The notes beneath the pieces were generated by a model. It saw nothing but the letters and a program-made list of their open reading frames with translations, made no database searches and was not told where the DNA came from. This document shows positions 33,071 to 48,600 of a stretch of DNA of 64,000 bases, one piece after another (positions within the stretch are counted from its first letter, which is position 1; every line of letters begins with the position of its first letter). Source of the stretch: Luzula sylvatica (lineage: Eukaryota; Streptophyta; Magnoliopsida; Poales; Juncaceae); the NCBI GenBank assembly GCA_946800325.1, contig OX326957.1, positions 25,825,054 to 25,889,053 on the forward strand, in the 5' to 3' direction. Both the position numbers and the translations under genes were made by a program.

Positions 33071-36000
33071 AAACAGAAGTCTAACACCTTCTAAAAATTC
33101 AATTAATATATTTTGTAAATTTTTTTTGAAACTGAAGTGTAAGACAACAAGAATACTCAATTTTCATGTCGCACTCAAAATAATCCATAGTTGAAGACTA
33201 ACACTTACAAATTTCAATATTTAAAAAATTTCTTAAAAATTTAAAAACAGAAGTCTAACACCTTCAAAAAATTCAAATAATATATTTTTATAAAAAATGT
33301 TAAACTTGAAGTGTAATACAAGAAAAATACTCAATTTTCATTACGTACTCAAAATACCCCATAATTGAAGACTAACAAATACAAATTTCAATTTTTTCAA
33401 AAATTTCTTAAAAATGCAAAAAACAGAAGTCTAACACCTTCAAAGAATTCAAATAAGATATTTTTATAAAAAATGTTATACTTGAAGTGTGACACAAAAA
33501 AAATATTCAATTTTCATGTCGTACTCAAAATACTCCGTAATTGAAGATTAACACACACAAATTACAATTTTTTCAAAAATTCCTTAAAAATGCAAAAACA
33601 GAAGTGTAACACCTTCAAAAAATTCAATTAAGATATTTTTTTTAAAAAATATTAAAATTGAAGTGTAACACAAGAAAATACTAAATTTTCATGTCCAACT
33701 CAAAATACTCCATAATTGAAGGCTAGCGCACACAAATTTCAATTTTTTCAAAAATTTCTTAAAAATACAAAAACAGAAGTGTAACACCTTCAAAAAATTC
33801 GATTAAGATATTTCTTAAAAAAAATTTAAAATTGATGTGTAACACAAGCAAAATACTCAATTTTCATGTCGTATTCAAAATACTCCATAATTGAAGACTA
33901 ACACTCACAAATTTCAATTTTTTCAAAAATTTCATAAAAATGCAAAAACAGAAGTCTAACACTTTCTAAAAATTCAATTCATATATTTTTTAAATTTTTT
34001 TTGAAAGTGAAGTGTAACACAAGCAAAATACTCAATTTTCGTGTCGTATTCAAAATACTCCGTAATTGAAGACTAAGACACACACAATATCAATTTTTTC
34101 CAAAATTACTTAAATTTGGAAAAACAGAAGTCTCACACCTTCAAATAATTTAATTAAGATATTAAAAAAAAAATGTTAAAATTTAAGTGTAAAACAAGCA
34201 AAATACTCAATTTTCAAGTCGCACTCAAAATACTCCATAATTGAAGACTAACACACACAAATTTTAATTTTTTTAAAAAATTATTAAAAATGCAAAAACG
34301 TAAGTCTAACACCTTCAAAAAATTCAAATAAGATATTTTTATAAAAAATGTTAAAATTGAAGTTTAACACAAGCAAAATACTCAATTTTCACGTCGTACT
34401 CAAAATACTCCATAATTGAAGACTAACACACACAAATTTCAATTTGTTCAAAAATTTCTTAAAAATGCAAAAACAAAAGTCCAATACCTTCACAAAATTC
34501 AATTATGATATTTTTTAAAAAAATTTGAAATTGATGTATAACACAATCAAGAGACTCAATTTTCATGTCGTACTCAAAATACTCCATAATTGAAGACTGA
34601 CACACACAAATTTCAATTTTTTAAAAAATTTCTTAAAAATGCAAAAACAAAAGTCGAAGACCTTCAAATAATTCAATTAAGATATTTTTTAAATTTCTTT
34701 TTAAACTGAAGTGTAACACAAGCAAAATACTCAATTTTCATGTCATATTCAAAATACTCCATAATTGAAGACTAACACACACAAGTATCAATTTTTTCAA
34801 AAATTACTTAAAATTTCAAAAACAGAAGTCTAGCACCTTCAAATAATTTAATTATGATATTTGATAAAAAATGTTAAAGTTTAAGTGTAAAACAAGCAAA
34901 ATACTCAATTTTAATGTAGCACTCAAAATACTCCGTAATTGAAGACTAACACACAGAAATTTAAATTTTATCAAAAATTTCTTAACAATGCAAAAACAGA
35001 TGTCTAACACCTTCAAAAAATTCAATTAAGATATTTCTTAAAAAAAATTTAAAATTGAAGTGTCACGCAAGAAAAATACTCAATTTTCATGTGGTACTCA
35101 AAATACTCCATTATTGAAGACTAACAAATTCAAATTTCAATTATTTCAATAATTTCTAAAAAATGCAAAAACAGGAGTCTAACACCTTCAAAAAATTCAA
35201 ATAAGATATTTTTATAAAAAATGTTAAACTTGAAGTCTAACACAAACAAAATACTCAATTTTCCTGTCGTACTTAAAATACTCCGTAATTGAAGATTCAC
35301 ATAAATTTCAATTTTTTCAGAAATTTCTTAAAAATGCAAAAACAGACGTCTAACACCTTCAAAAAATTCAGTTAAGTTATTTTTTTTTAAAAATAATAAA
35401 ATTGAAGTGTAACACAACAAAAATAATTAATTTTCATGTCGAACTCAAAAGACTCCATAATTGAAGACTAACACACACAAACTTCAATTTTTTAATAAAT
35501 TACTTAAAAATGCAAAAACAAAAGTCTTACACCTTCAAAAAATTCAATAAAGATATTTCTTAAAAAAAATTCAAAATTGAAGTCACACATGCAAAATACT
35601 CAATTTTCATGCCGTACTCAAAATACTCCATAATTGAAGACTAACACGCACAAATTTTAATTTTTTCATAAATTTCTAAAAAGTGAAAAAAAAGAAGGCT
35701 AACACCTTAAAAAAAAAAAAAAAATTCAATTATGATATTTTAAAAAAAATTAATAAAATTGAAATCTAACATAAGCAAAATACTCAATTTTCATGTCGCA
35801 CTCAAAATACTCCACATTTGAAGACTAACACTTACAAATTTCAATTTTTTAAAAAATTTCTTTAAAATGCAAAAACAGAAGTCTAACACCTTCAAACAAT
35901 TTAATTATGTTATTTAAAAAAGATGTTAAAATTTAAGTGTAAAAACAAGCAAAATACTCAATTTTCATGTCGCACTCAAAATACTCCGTAATTTAAGACT

Positions 36001-39000
36001 AACACACACGAATTTCAATTTTTTCAAAAATTTCTTAAAAATGCAAAAACAGAAGTCTAACACTTTATAAAAATTCAATTGAGATATTTAAAAAAAAATG
36101 TTCGAATTGAAGTGTTACACAAGCAAAATACTTAATTTTCATGTCGTACTCAAAATACTCCATAATTGAAGACTAACACACACAAATTTTAATTTTTTCA
36201 TAAATTTCAAAAAAGTGCAAAAAAATAAGGCTAACACCTTAAAAAAAAAAAATCAATTATGATATTTTTTAAAAAATTAATAAAATTGAAATGTAACACA
36301 AGCAAAAAACTCAATTTTCATGTCGCACTCAAAATACTCCATAATTGAAGACAAACACTTACAAATTAAATTTTTTTTTTAAATTTCTTAAAAATGCAAA
36401 AACAGATGTCTAACACCTTCTAAAAATTCAAATAAGATATTTTTATAAAAAATGTTAAACTTGAAGTGTAATACAAGCAAAATACTCAATTTTCATTTCG
36501 TACTCAAAATACTCCATAATTGAAGACTACCAAATACAAATTTCAATTTTTTCAAACATTTCTTAAAATTGCAAAAAACAGAAGTTTAACACCTTCAAAG
36601 AATTCAAATAAGATATTTTCATAAAAAATGTTAAACTTGAAGTGTAACACAAACAAAATACATAATTTTCATGTCGTACTCAAAATGCTCCGTAATTGAA
36701 GATTAACACACACAAATTTTAATTTTTTCAAAAATGCAAAAACAGAAGCCTAACACCTTCAAAAAATTCAATTAAGATATTTTATAAAAAAAATATTAAA
36801 ATTGAAGTGTAACACAAGAAAAATATTTAATTTTCATGTCCAACTCAAAATACTCCATAATTGAAGACTAACACACACAAATTTCAATGTTTTAAAAAAT
36901 TTCTTAAAAATGCAAAAACTAAAATCTAACACCTTCAAAAAATTCAATTATGATATTTTTTTTTAAAAAATTTAAAATTGAAGTGTAACACAAGAAAAAT
37001 ACTCAATTTTCATGTCGTACTCAAAATACTCCATAATTGAATACTCACACACACAATTATCAATTTTTTCAAAAATTTCCTAAAAAATGCAAAAACAGAA
37101 GTCTAACACCTTCAAATAATTCAATTAAAATATTTTTTTTAAAAAAATGGTAAAATTGAAGTGTAACACAAGCAGAATACTCAATTTTCATGTCATACTC
37201 AAAATACTCCATAATCGAAGACTAACACACACAAATTTCAATTCTTTCATAAATTTCTTAAAAGCGCAAAAAAAGAAGGATAACACCTTAAAAAAAAAAT
37301 TCAATAATGATATTTTAAAAAAAATTATTAAAATTGAAGTGTAACACAAGCAAAATAGTGAATTTTCAAGTCGCACTCAAAATACTCCATAATCGAAGAC
37401 TAACACATAAAAATTTCAATTTTTGTAAAAATTACTTAAAAATGCAAAAACAGAAGTCTAACACATTCAAAATATTCAATTAAGATATTTAAAAAAAAAA
37501 TTAAAATTGAAGTCTAACAGAAGCAAAATACTCAAGTTTCACGTCATACTCAAAACACTCCATAATTGAAGACTAACACACACAAATTTCAATATTTTCA
37601 AAAATTTCATAAAAATGTAAAAACAGAAGTCTAACACCTTAAACAAATTCAAATAAGATATTTTTATAAAAATGTTAAGAATGAGGTGTAACACAAGCAA
37701 AATAAACAATTTTCATGTCGTACTCAAAATACTCCATAATTGAAGACTAACACACACAAATTTCAATTTTTTCAAAAATATCATAAAAAATCAAAAACAA
37801 AAATCTAACACCTTCAAAAAATTCAATTAAGATATTTTTAAAAAGAAAATTGAAAATTGAAGTGTAACACAAGCAACATACTCAATTTTCGTGTCGTACT
37901 CAAAATACTCCATAATTGAAGACTCACACACACAAATATCAATTTTTTCAAAAATTTCTTAAAAAATGCAAAAACAAAAGTCTAGCACATTCAAATAATT
38001 CAATAAAAATATTTTTTAAAAAAGTGATAAAATTGAAGTGTAACACAAGCAAAATACTCAATTTTCAATTTGTACCCAAAATACTCCATAATTGAAGACT
38101 AACACACACAAATTTCAATTTTTTAATAAATTTCTTAAAAGTGCAAAAAAAGAAGGCTAACACTTTCGAAAAATATTCAATTATGATATTTTTAAAAAGA
38201 AAATTAAAAATTGAAGTGTAACACAAGCAAATAGTCAATTTTCATGTGGTACTCAAAATACTCCATTATTGAAGACTAACAAATTCAAATTTCAATTATT
38301 TCAATAATTTGTTAAAAATACAAAAACAAAAGTCTAACACCTTCAAAAAATCCAAATAAGATATTTTTATAAAAAATGTTAAACTTGAAGTCTAACACAA
38401 ACAAAATACTCAATTTTCCCGTCATACTAAAAATACTCCGTAATTGAAGATTCACATAAATTTCAAATTTTTCAACAATTTCTTAAAAATGAAAAAAACA
38501 GAAGTCTAACACCTTCAAAAAATTCAGTTAAGACAATTTTTTTAAAAAATATTAAAATTGAAGTGTAACACAACAAAAATACCTAATTTTCATGTCGAAC
38601 AGAAAATACTCCATAATTGAAGACTAACACACACACATTTCAATTTTTTAATAAATTACTTAAAAATGCAAAAACAGAAGTCAAACACCTTCAAAAAATT
38701 CAATTAAGATATTTCTTAAATTTTTTTTAAAATTGAAGCGTCACACAAGCAAAATACTCAATTTTCATGTCGTACTCAAAATACACCATAATTGAAGACT
38801 AACACACACAAGTTTCAATTATTTCAAAAATTTCTTAAAAATGCAAAAACAATAGTCTAACACCTTCGAACAATTTAATTATGATATTTAAAAAAGATGT
38901 TAAAATTTAAGTGTAAAAACAAGGAAAATACTCAATTTTCATGTCGCACTCAAAATACTCCGTAATTGAAGACTAACACACACAAATTTCTATTTTTTCA

Positions 39001-39655
39001 AAAATTTCTTAAAAATGCAGCAACAAAAGTCTAACACATTCAAAAAATTCAATGGAGATATTTTTAAAAAAAATGTTCAAATTGAAGTGTAACACAAGCA
39101 AAATACTCAATTTTCATGTCGTACTCAAAATACTCCATAATAAAAGACTAACACACACAAGTTTCAATTATTTCAAAAATTTCTTAAAAATGCAAAACCA
39201 GAAGTCCAACACCTTCAAACAATTTAATTATGATATTTAAAAAAGATGTTAAAATTTAAGTGTAAAAACAAGGAAAATACTCAATTTTCATGTCGCACTC
39301 AAAATACTCCGTAATTGAAGACTAACACACACAAATTTCTATTTTTTCAAAAATTTCTGAAAAATGCAAAAACAAAAGTCTAACACATTCAAAAAATTCA
39401 ATTGAGATATTTTTAAAAAAAATGTTCAAATTGAAGTGTAACACAAGCAAAATACTCAATTTTCATGTTGTACTCAAAATATTCCATAATTGAAGACTAA
39501 CACGCACAAATTTTAATTTTTTTATTAATTTCAAAAAAGTGCAAAAAAAGAAGGCTAACACCTTAAAAAATAAATTCAACTATGATATTTTTAAAAAAAT
39601 TAATAAAATTGAAGTGTAACACAAGCAAAATACTCAATTTTCATGTCGCACTCGA

Positions 39656-42600
39656 AATTAAAATTGAAGTTTAACAGAAGCAAAATACTCTAGTTTCACG
39701 TCGTACTCAAAATACTCCATTATTGAAGACTAACACATGCAAATCTCAATATTTTCAAAAATTTCTTAAAAATGCAAAAACAGAAGTCTAACACGTTAAA
39801 AAAATTCAAATAAAATATTTTTATAAAAAATGTTAAAATTGAAGTGTAACACAAGCAAAATACTCAATTTTCATGTCGTACTAAAAGTACTCCATAATTG
39901 AAGACTCACACACACAAATATCAATTTTTTCAAAAATTTCTTAAAAAATGCAAAAACAAAAGTCTAGCACATTCAAATAATTCAATAAAAATATTTTTTA
40001 AAAAAAGTGATAAAATTGAAGTGTAACACAAGCAAAATACTCAATTTTCAATTCGTACCCAAAATACTCCATAATTGAAGACTAACACACACAAATTTCA
40101 ATTGTTTCATAAATTTCTTAAAAGTGCAAAAAAAGAAGGCTAACAGTTTCGAAAAATATTCAATTATGATATTTTTAAAAACAAAATTAAAAATTGAAGT
40201 GTAACACAAGCAAATAGTCAATTTTCACGTGGTACTCAAAATACTCCATTATTGAAGACTAACAAATTCAAATTTCGATTATTTCAATAATTTCTTAAAA
40301 ATGCAAAAACAAAAGTCTAACACCTTCAATAAATTCAAATAAGATATTTTTATAAAAAAAGTTAAACTTGAAGTCTAACACAAACAAAATACTCAATTTT
40401 CCCGTCGTACTCAAAATACTCCGTAATTGAAGATTCACATAAATTTCAATTTTTTCAACAATTTCTTAAAAATGCAAAAACAGAAGTCTAACACCTTCAA
40501 AAAATTCAGTTAAGACAATTTTTTTAAAAAATATTAAAATTGAAGTGTAACACAACAAAAATATTTAATTTTCATGGCGAACACAAAATACTCCATAATT
40601 GAAGACTAACACACACAAATTTCAATTTTTTTTAATAAATTACTTAAAAATGCAAAAACAGAATTCAAACACCTTCAAAAAATTCAATTAAGATATTTCT
40701 TAAATTTTTTTTTAAATTGAAGTGTCACACAAGCAAAATACTCAATTTTCATGTCGTACTCAAAATACTCCATAATTGAAAACTAACACACACAAGTTTC
40801 AATTATTTCAAAAATTTCTTAAAAATGCAAAAACAGAAGTCTAACACCTTCAAACAATTTAATTATGATATTTAAAAAAGATGTTAAAATTTAAGTGTAA
40901 AAACAAGGAAAATACTCAATTTTCATGTCGCACTCAAAATACTCCGTAATTGAAGACTAACACACACGAATTTCTATTTTTTCAAAAATTTCTTAAAAAT
41001 GCAAAAACAAAAGTCTAACACATTCAAAAAATTCAATTGAGATATTTTTTAAAAAAATGTTCAAATTGAAGTGTAACACAAGCAAAATACTCAATTTTCA
41101 TGTTGTACTCAAAATACTCCATAATTGAAGACTAACACGCACAAATTTTAATTTTTTTATTAATTTCAAAAAAGTGCAAAAAAAGATGGCTAACACCTTA
41201 AAAAATAAATTCAACTATGATATTTTTAAAAAAATTAATAAAATTGAAGTGTAACACAAGCAAAATACTCAATTTTCATGTCGCACTCAAAATACTCCAC
41301 ATTTGAAGACTAACACTTACAAATTTACCTTTTTTATAAAATTTCTAAAAAATGCAAAAACAGTAGTCTAACACCCTCAAAAAATCCAGTTAAGATATTT
41401 TTTAAAAAAAATGTTCAAATTGAAGTGTAACACAAGCAAAATACTCAATTTTCATGTCGTACTCAAAATACTCCATAATTGAAGACTAAGACACACAAAT
41501 TTTAATTTTTTCATAAATTTCTAAAAAGTGCAAAAAAAACAGGCTAACACCTTAAAAAAAAAAAATCAATTATGATATTTTTAAAAAAATTAATAAAATT
41601 GAAGTGTAACACAAGCAAAAAAACTCAATTTTCATGTCGCACTCAAAATACTCCATAATTGAAGACTAACGCTTACAAATTTCAATTTTTTTTTAAATTT
41701 CTTAAAAATGCAAAAACAGAAGTCTTACACCTTCTAAAAATTCAAATAAGATATTTTTATAAAAAATGTTAAACTTGAAGTGTAATACAAGCAAAATACT
41801 CAATTTTCATTTCGTACTCAAAATACTCCATAATTGAAGACTAACAAATACAAATTTCAATTTTTTCAAACATTTCTTAAAAATGCAAAAAACAGAAGTT
41901 TAACACCTTCAAAGAATTCAAATAAGATATTTTTATAAAAAATGTTAAACTTGAAGTGTAACACAAACAAAATACTCAATTTTCATGTCGTACTTAAAAT
42001 GCTCCGTAATTGAAGATTAATACACACAAATTTCAATTTTTTCAACAATTTCATAAAAATGCAAAAACAGAAGTCTAACACCTTCAAAATTCAATTAAGA
42101 TATTTTTTTTAAAAAATATTAAAATTGAAGTGTAACACAAAAAAAAAATACTTAATTTTCATGTCCAACTCAAAATACTCCATAATTGAAGGTTATCACA
42201 CACAAATTTCAATTGTTTAAAAAATATCTTAAAAATGCAAAAACAGTAGTCTAACACCTTCAACAAATACTATTAAGATATTTCTTAAATTTCTTTTAAA
42301 ACGGAAGTGTAACACAAGCAAAATATTCAATTTACATGTCGTATACAAAATACTACATAATTGAAGACTAACACACACAAATTTCAATTTTTTCAAAAAT
42401 TTCTTAAAAATGGAAAAACAGAAGTCTAACACCTTCAAAATATTCAATTGAGAAATTTTAAAAAAAATATTTAAAATTGAAGTTTAACAGAAGCATAATA
42501 CTCTAGTTTCACGTCGTACTCAAAATACTCCATTATTGAAGACTAACAACCACAAATTTCAATATTTTAAAAAATTTCTTAAAAATGCAAAAACAGAAGT

Positions 42601-45105
42601 CTAACACCTTCCAAAAATTCAAATAAGATATTTTTATAAAAAATGTTAAAATTGAGGTGTAACACATGCAAAATACTCAATTTCATGTGGTACTGAAAAT
42701 ACTCAATAATTGAAGACTAACCAACACAAATTTCATTGTATTAAAAAATTTGTTAAAAATGCAAAAACAAAAATTTAACACCTTCAAAAAATTTAATTAT
42801 GATATTTTTTTAAAAAAAATTTAAAATTAAAGTGTAACACAAGCAAAATACTCAATTTACATGTCATACTCAAAATACTCCATAATTGAATACTCACACA
42901 CACAATTATCAATTTTTTCAAAAATTTCCTAAAAAATGCAAAAACGGAAGTCTAACACCTTCAAATAATTCAATTAAAATATGTTTTTTTAAAAAAATGA
43001 CAAAATTGAAGTGTAACACAAGCAGAATACTCAATTTTATTGTCGTACTCAAAATACTCCATTATTGAAGACTAACACCAACAAATTTCAATATTTTCAA
43101 CAATTTCTTAAAAATGCAAAAACAGAAGTCTAACACCTTCAAAAAATTCAAATAAGATATTTTTATAAAAAATGTTAAAATTGAGGTGTAACACAAGCAA
43201 AATACTCAATTTTCATGTCGTACTCAAAATACTCCATAATTGAAGACTAACACACACAAATTTCAATGTTTTAAAAAAAATTTTAAAAATGCAAAAACAA
43301 AAATCGAACACCTTCAAAAAATTCAATTATGATATTTTTTTTAAAAAAATTTAAAATTGAAGTGTAACACAAGCAAAATACTCAATTTACATTTCGTACT
43401 CAAAATACTCCATAATTGAATACTCACACACACAATTATCAATTATTTCAAAAATTACTTAAAAAATGCAAAAACAGAAGTCTAACACCTTCAAATAATT
43501 CAATTAAAATATATTATTTTTAAAAATGATAAAATTGAAGTGTTAACACAAGCAGAATACTCAATTTTCATGTCATACTCAAAATACTCCATAATCGAAG
43601 ACTAACGCACACAAATTTCAATTTTTCATAAATTTCTTAAAAGCGCAAAAAAAGAAGGCTAACACCTTAAAAAAAAATTCAGTTATGATATTTTTAAAAA
43701 AATTATTAAAATTGAAGTGTAACACAAGCAAAATAGTCAATTTTCATGTCGCACTGAAAATACTCCATAATCGAAGACAAACACATAGAAATTTCAATTT
43801 TTGTAAAAATTTCTTTAAAATGCAAAAACAGAAGTCTAACACCTTAAAAATATTCAATTAAGATATTTTAAAAAAAAAATTTAAATTGAAGTTTAACAGA
43901 AGCAAAATACTCAAGTTTCACGTCATACTCAAAACACTCCATAATTGAAGACTAACACACCCAAATTTCAATATTTTCAAAAATTTCTCAAAAATGTAAA
44001 AATAGAAGTCTAACACCTTAAACAAATTCAAATAAGATATTTTAATAAAAAATGTTAAAATTGAGGTGTAACACAAGCAAAATACTCAATTTTCATGTCG
44101 TACTCAAAATACTCCATAATTGAAGACTAACACACACAAATTTCAATTTTTTCAAAAATATCTTAAAATTGCAAAAACAAAAATCTAACACCTTCAAAAA
44201 ATTCAATTAAGATATTTTAAAAAAAAAAATTAAAAATTGAAGTGTAACACAAGCAACAGACTCAATTTTCATGTCGTACTCAAAATCCACCATAATTGAA
44301 GACTCACACACACAAATATAAATTTTTTCAAAAATTTCTTAAAAAATGCAAAAACAAAAGTCTAACACCTTCAAAGAATTCAATTAAAATATTTTTTAAA
44401 AAAGTGATAAAATTGAAGTGTAACACAAGCAAAATACTCAATTTTCAATTCGTACTCAAAATACTCCATAATTGAAGACTAACACACACAAATTTCAATT
44501 TTTTCATAAATTTCTTAAAAGTGCAAAAAAAGAAGGCTAACACCTTCAAAAAATATTCAATTATGATATTTTTAAAACAATTATGAAAATTGAAGTGTAA
44601 CGCAAGCAAATAGTCAATTTTCATGTCGCACTCAAAATACTCCATAATTCAAAACTAACACATACAAATTTCAATTTTTTCAAAAATTTCTTAAAAATAC
44701 AAAAACAGAAGTCTTACACCTTCCAAAAATTCAAATAAGATATTTTTATTAAAAATGTTAAACTTGAAGTGTAATACAAACAAAAAACTCAATTTTCATG
44801 TGGTACTCAAAATACTCCATTATTGAAGACAAACAAATTCAAATTTCAATTTTTTCAAAAATTTCTTAAAAATGCTAAAAGGGAAGTCTAACACCTTCTA
44901 AAAATTCAAATAAGATATTTTTATAAAAAATGTTAAACTTGAAGTCTAACACAAACAAAATACTCAATTTTCATGTCGTACTCAAAATACTCCGTAATTG
45001 AAGATTAACACACACATATTTCATTTTTTTCAAAAATTTCTTAAAAATGAAAAAACAGAAGTCTAACACCTTCAAAATATTAAATTAAGATATTTAAAAA
45101 AAAAA
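39656..45105 (+). repeat. Higher-order repeat copy a (complete ~5.45-kb unit)
   Basis: The reference unit, about 31 monomers. Its start (AAATTAAAATTGAAGTTTAA) recurs at the same phase 5450 bp later. The left border is an out-of-register joint at about 39654, where GTCGCACTCG runs straight into AAATTAAAATTGAAG, leaving a partial monomer of about 46 bp. A less exact relative of its first part lies at 37860-39655 (offset about 1982 bp). Confidence 0.85.
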
Positions 45106-48100
45106 AATTAAAATTGAAGTTTAACAGAAGCAAAATACTCTAGTTTCACGTCGTACTCAAAATACTCCATTATTGAAGACTAACACATGCAAATCTCAAT
45201 ATTTTCAAAAATTTCTTAAAAATGCAAAAACAGAAGTCTAACACGTTAAAAAAATTCAAATAAAATATTTTTATAAAAAATGTTAAAATTGAAGTGTAAC
45301 ACAAGCAAAATACTCAATTTTCATGTCGTACTAAAAGTACTCCATAATTGAAGACTCACACACACAAATATCAATTTTTTCAAAAATTTCTTAAAAAATG
45401 CAAAAACAAAAGTCTAGCACATTCAAATAATTCAATAAAAATATTTTTTAAAAAAAGTGATAAAATTGAAGTGTAACACAAGCAAAATACTCAATTTTCA
45501 ATTCGTACCCAAAATACTCCATAATTGAAGACTAACACACACAAATTTCAATTGTTTCATAAATTTCTTAAAAGTGCAAAAAAAGAAGGCTAACAGTTTC
45601 GAAAAATATTCAATTATGATATTTTTAAAAACAAAATTAAAAATTGAAGTGTAACACAAGCAAATAGTCAATTTTCACGTGGTACTCAAAATACTCCATT
45701 ATTGAAGACTAACAAATTAAAATTTCGATTATTTCAATAATTTCTTAAAAATGCAAAAACAAAAGTCTAACACCTTCAATAAATTCAAATAAGATATTTT
45801 TATAAAAAATGTTAAACTTGAAGTCTAACACAAACAAAATACTCAATTTTCCCGTCGTACTCAAAATACTCCGTAATTGAAGATTCACATAAATTTCAAT
45901 TTTTTCAACAATTTCTTAAAAATGCAAAAACAGAAGTCTAACACCTTCAAAAAATTCAGTTAAGACAATTTTTTTAAAAAATATTAAAATTGAAGTGTAA
46001 CACAACAAAAATATTTAATTTTCATGGCGAACACAAAATACTCCATAATTGAAGACTAACACACACAAATTTCAATTTTTTTAATAAATTACTTAAAAAT
46101 GCAAAAACAGAATTCAAACACCTTCAAAAAATTCAATTAAGATATTTCTTAAATTTTTTTTTAAATTGAAGTGTCACACAAGCAAAATACTCAATTTTCA
46201 TGTCGTACTCAAAATACTCCATAATTGAAAACTAACACACACAAGTTTCAATTATTTCAAAAATTTCTTAAAAATGCAAAAACAGAAGTCTAACACCTTC
46301 AAACAATTTAATTATGATATTTAAAAAAGATGTTAAAATTTAAGTGTAAAAACAAGGAAAATACTCAATTTTCATGTCGCACTCAAAATACTCCATAATT
46401 GAAGACTAACACACACGAATTTCTATTTTTTCAAAAATTTCTTAAAAATGCAAAAACAAAAGTCTAACACATTCAAAAAATTCAATTGAGATATTTTTTA
46501 AAAAAATGTTCAAATTGAAGTGTAACACAAGCAAAATACTCAATTTTCATGTTGTACTCAAAATACTCCATAATTGAAGACTAACACGCACAAATTTTAA
46601 TTTTTTTATTAATTTAAAAAAAGTGCAAAAAAAGATGGCTAACACCTTAAAAAATAAATTCAACTATGATATTTTTAAAAAAATTAATAAAATTGAAGTG
46701 TAACACAAGCAAAATACTCAATTTTCATGTCGCACTCAAAATACTCCACATTTGAAGACTAACACTTACAAATTTACCTTTTTTATAAAATTTCTAAAAA
46801 ATGCAAAAACAGTAGTCTAACACCCTCAAAAAATCCAGTTAAGATATTTTTTAAAAAAAATGTTCAAATTGAAGTGTAACACAAGCAAAATACTCAATTT
46901 TCATGTCGTACTCAAAATACTCCATAATTGAAGACTAAGACACACAAATTTTCATTTTTTCATAAATTTCTAAAAAGTGCAAAAAAAACAGGCTAACACC
47001 TTAAAAAAAAAAAAAATCAATTATGATATTTTTAAAAAAATTAATAAAATTGAAGTGTAACACAAGCAAAAAAACTCAATTTTCATGTCGCACTCAAAAT
47101 ACTCCATAATTGAAGACTAACGCTTACAAATTTCAATTTTTTTTTAAATTTCTTAAAAATGCAAAAACAGAAGTCTTACACCTTCTAAAAATTCAAATAA
47201 GATATTTTTATAAAAAATGTTAAACTTGAAGTGTAATACAAGCAAAATACTCAATTTTCATTTCGTACTCAAAATACTCCATAATTGAAGACTAACAAAT
47301 ACAAATTTCAATTTTTTCAAACATTTCTTAAAAATGCAAAAAACAGAAGTTTAACACCTTCAAAGAATTCAAATAAGATATTTTTATAAAAAATGTTAAA
47401 CTTGAAGTGTAACACAAACAAAATACTCAATTTTCATGTCGTACTTAAAATGCTCCGTAATTGAAGATTAATACACACAAATTTCAATTTTTTCAACAAT
47501 TTCATAAAAATGCAAAAACAGAAGTCTAACACCTTCAAAATTCAATTAAGATATTTTTTTTAAAAAATATTAAAATTGAAGTGTAACACAAAAAAAAATA
47601 CTTAATTTTCATGTCCAACTCAAAATACTCCATAATTGAAGGTTATCACACACAAATTTCAATTGTTTAAAAAATATCTTAAAAATGCAAAAACAGTAGT
47701 CTAACACCTTCAACAAATACTATTAAGATATTTCTTAAATTTCTTTTAAAACGGAAGTGTAACACAAGCAAAATATTCAATTTACATGTCGTATACAAAA
47801 TACTACATAATTGAAGACTAACACACACAAATTTCAATTTTTTCAAAAATTTCTTAAAAATGGAAAAACAGAAGTCTAACACGTTCAAAATATTCAATTG
47901 AGAAATTTTAAAAAAAATATTTAAAATTGAAGTTTAACAGAAGCATAATACTCTAGTTTCACGTCGTACTCAAAATACTCCATTATTGAAGACTAACAAC
48001 CACAAATTTCAATATTTTAAAAAATTTCTTAAAAATGCAAAAACAGAAGTCTAACACCTTCCAAAAATTCAAATAAGATATTTTTATAAAAAATGTTAAA

Positions 48101-48600
48101 ATTGAGGTGTAACACATGCAAAATACTCAATTTCATGTGGTACTGAAAATACTCAATAATTGAAGACTAACCAACACAAATTTCATTGTATTAAAAAATT
48201 TGTTAAAAATGCAAAAACAAAAATTTAACACCTTCAAAAAATTTAATTATGATATTTTTTTTAAAAAAATTTAAAATTGAAGTGTAACACAAGCAAAATA
48301 CTCAATTTACATGTCATACTCAAAATACTCCATAATTGAATACTCACACACACAATTATCAATTTTTTCAAAAATTTCCTAAAAAATGCAAAAACGGAAG
48401 TCTAACACCTTCAAATAATTCAATTAAAATATGTTTTTTTAAAAAAATGACAAAATTGAAGTGTAACACAAGCAGAATACTCAATTTTATTGTCGTACTC
48501 AAAATACTCCATTATTGAAGACTAACACCCACAAATTTCAATATTTTCAACAATTTCTTAAAAATGCAAAAACAGAAGTCTAACACCTTCAAAAAATTCA
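45106..48600 (+). repeat. Higher-order repeat copy b (unit positions 1-~3495)
   Basis: Matches copy a from 39656 at offset 5450 with only scattered differences. It ends inside a stretch shared with unit position ~853, where the sequence switches to copy c. The shared tract is 48549-48600, about 52 bp identical in both parents. Confidence 0.85.
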
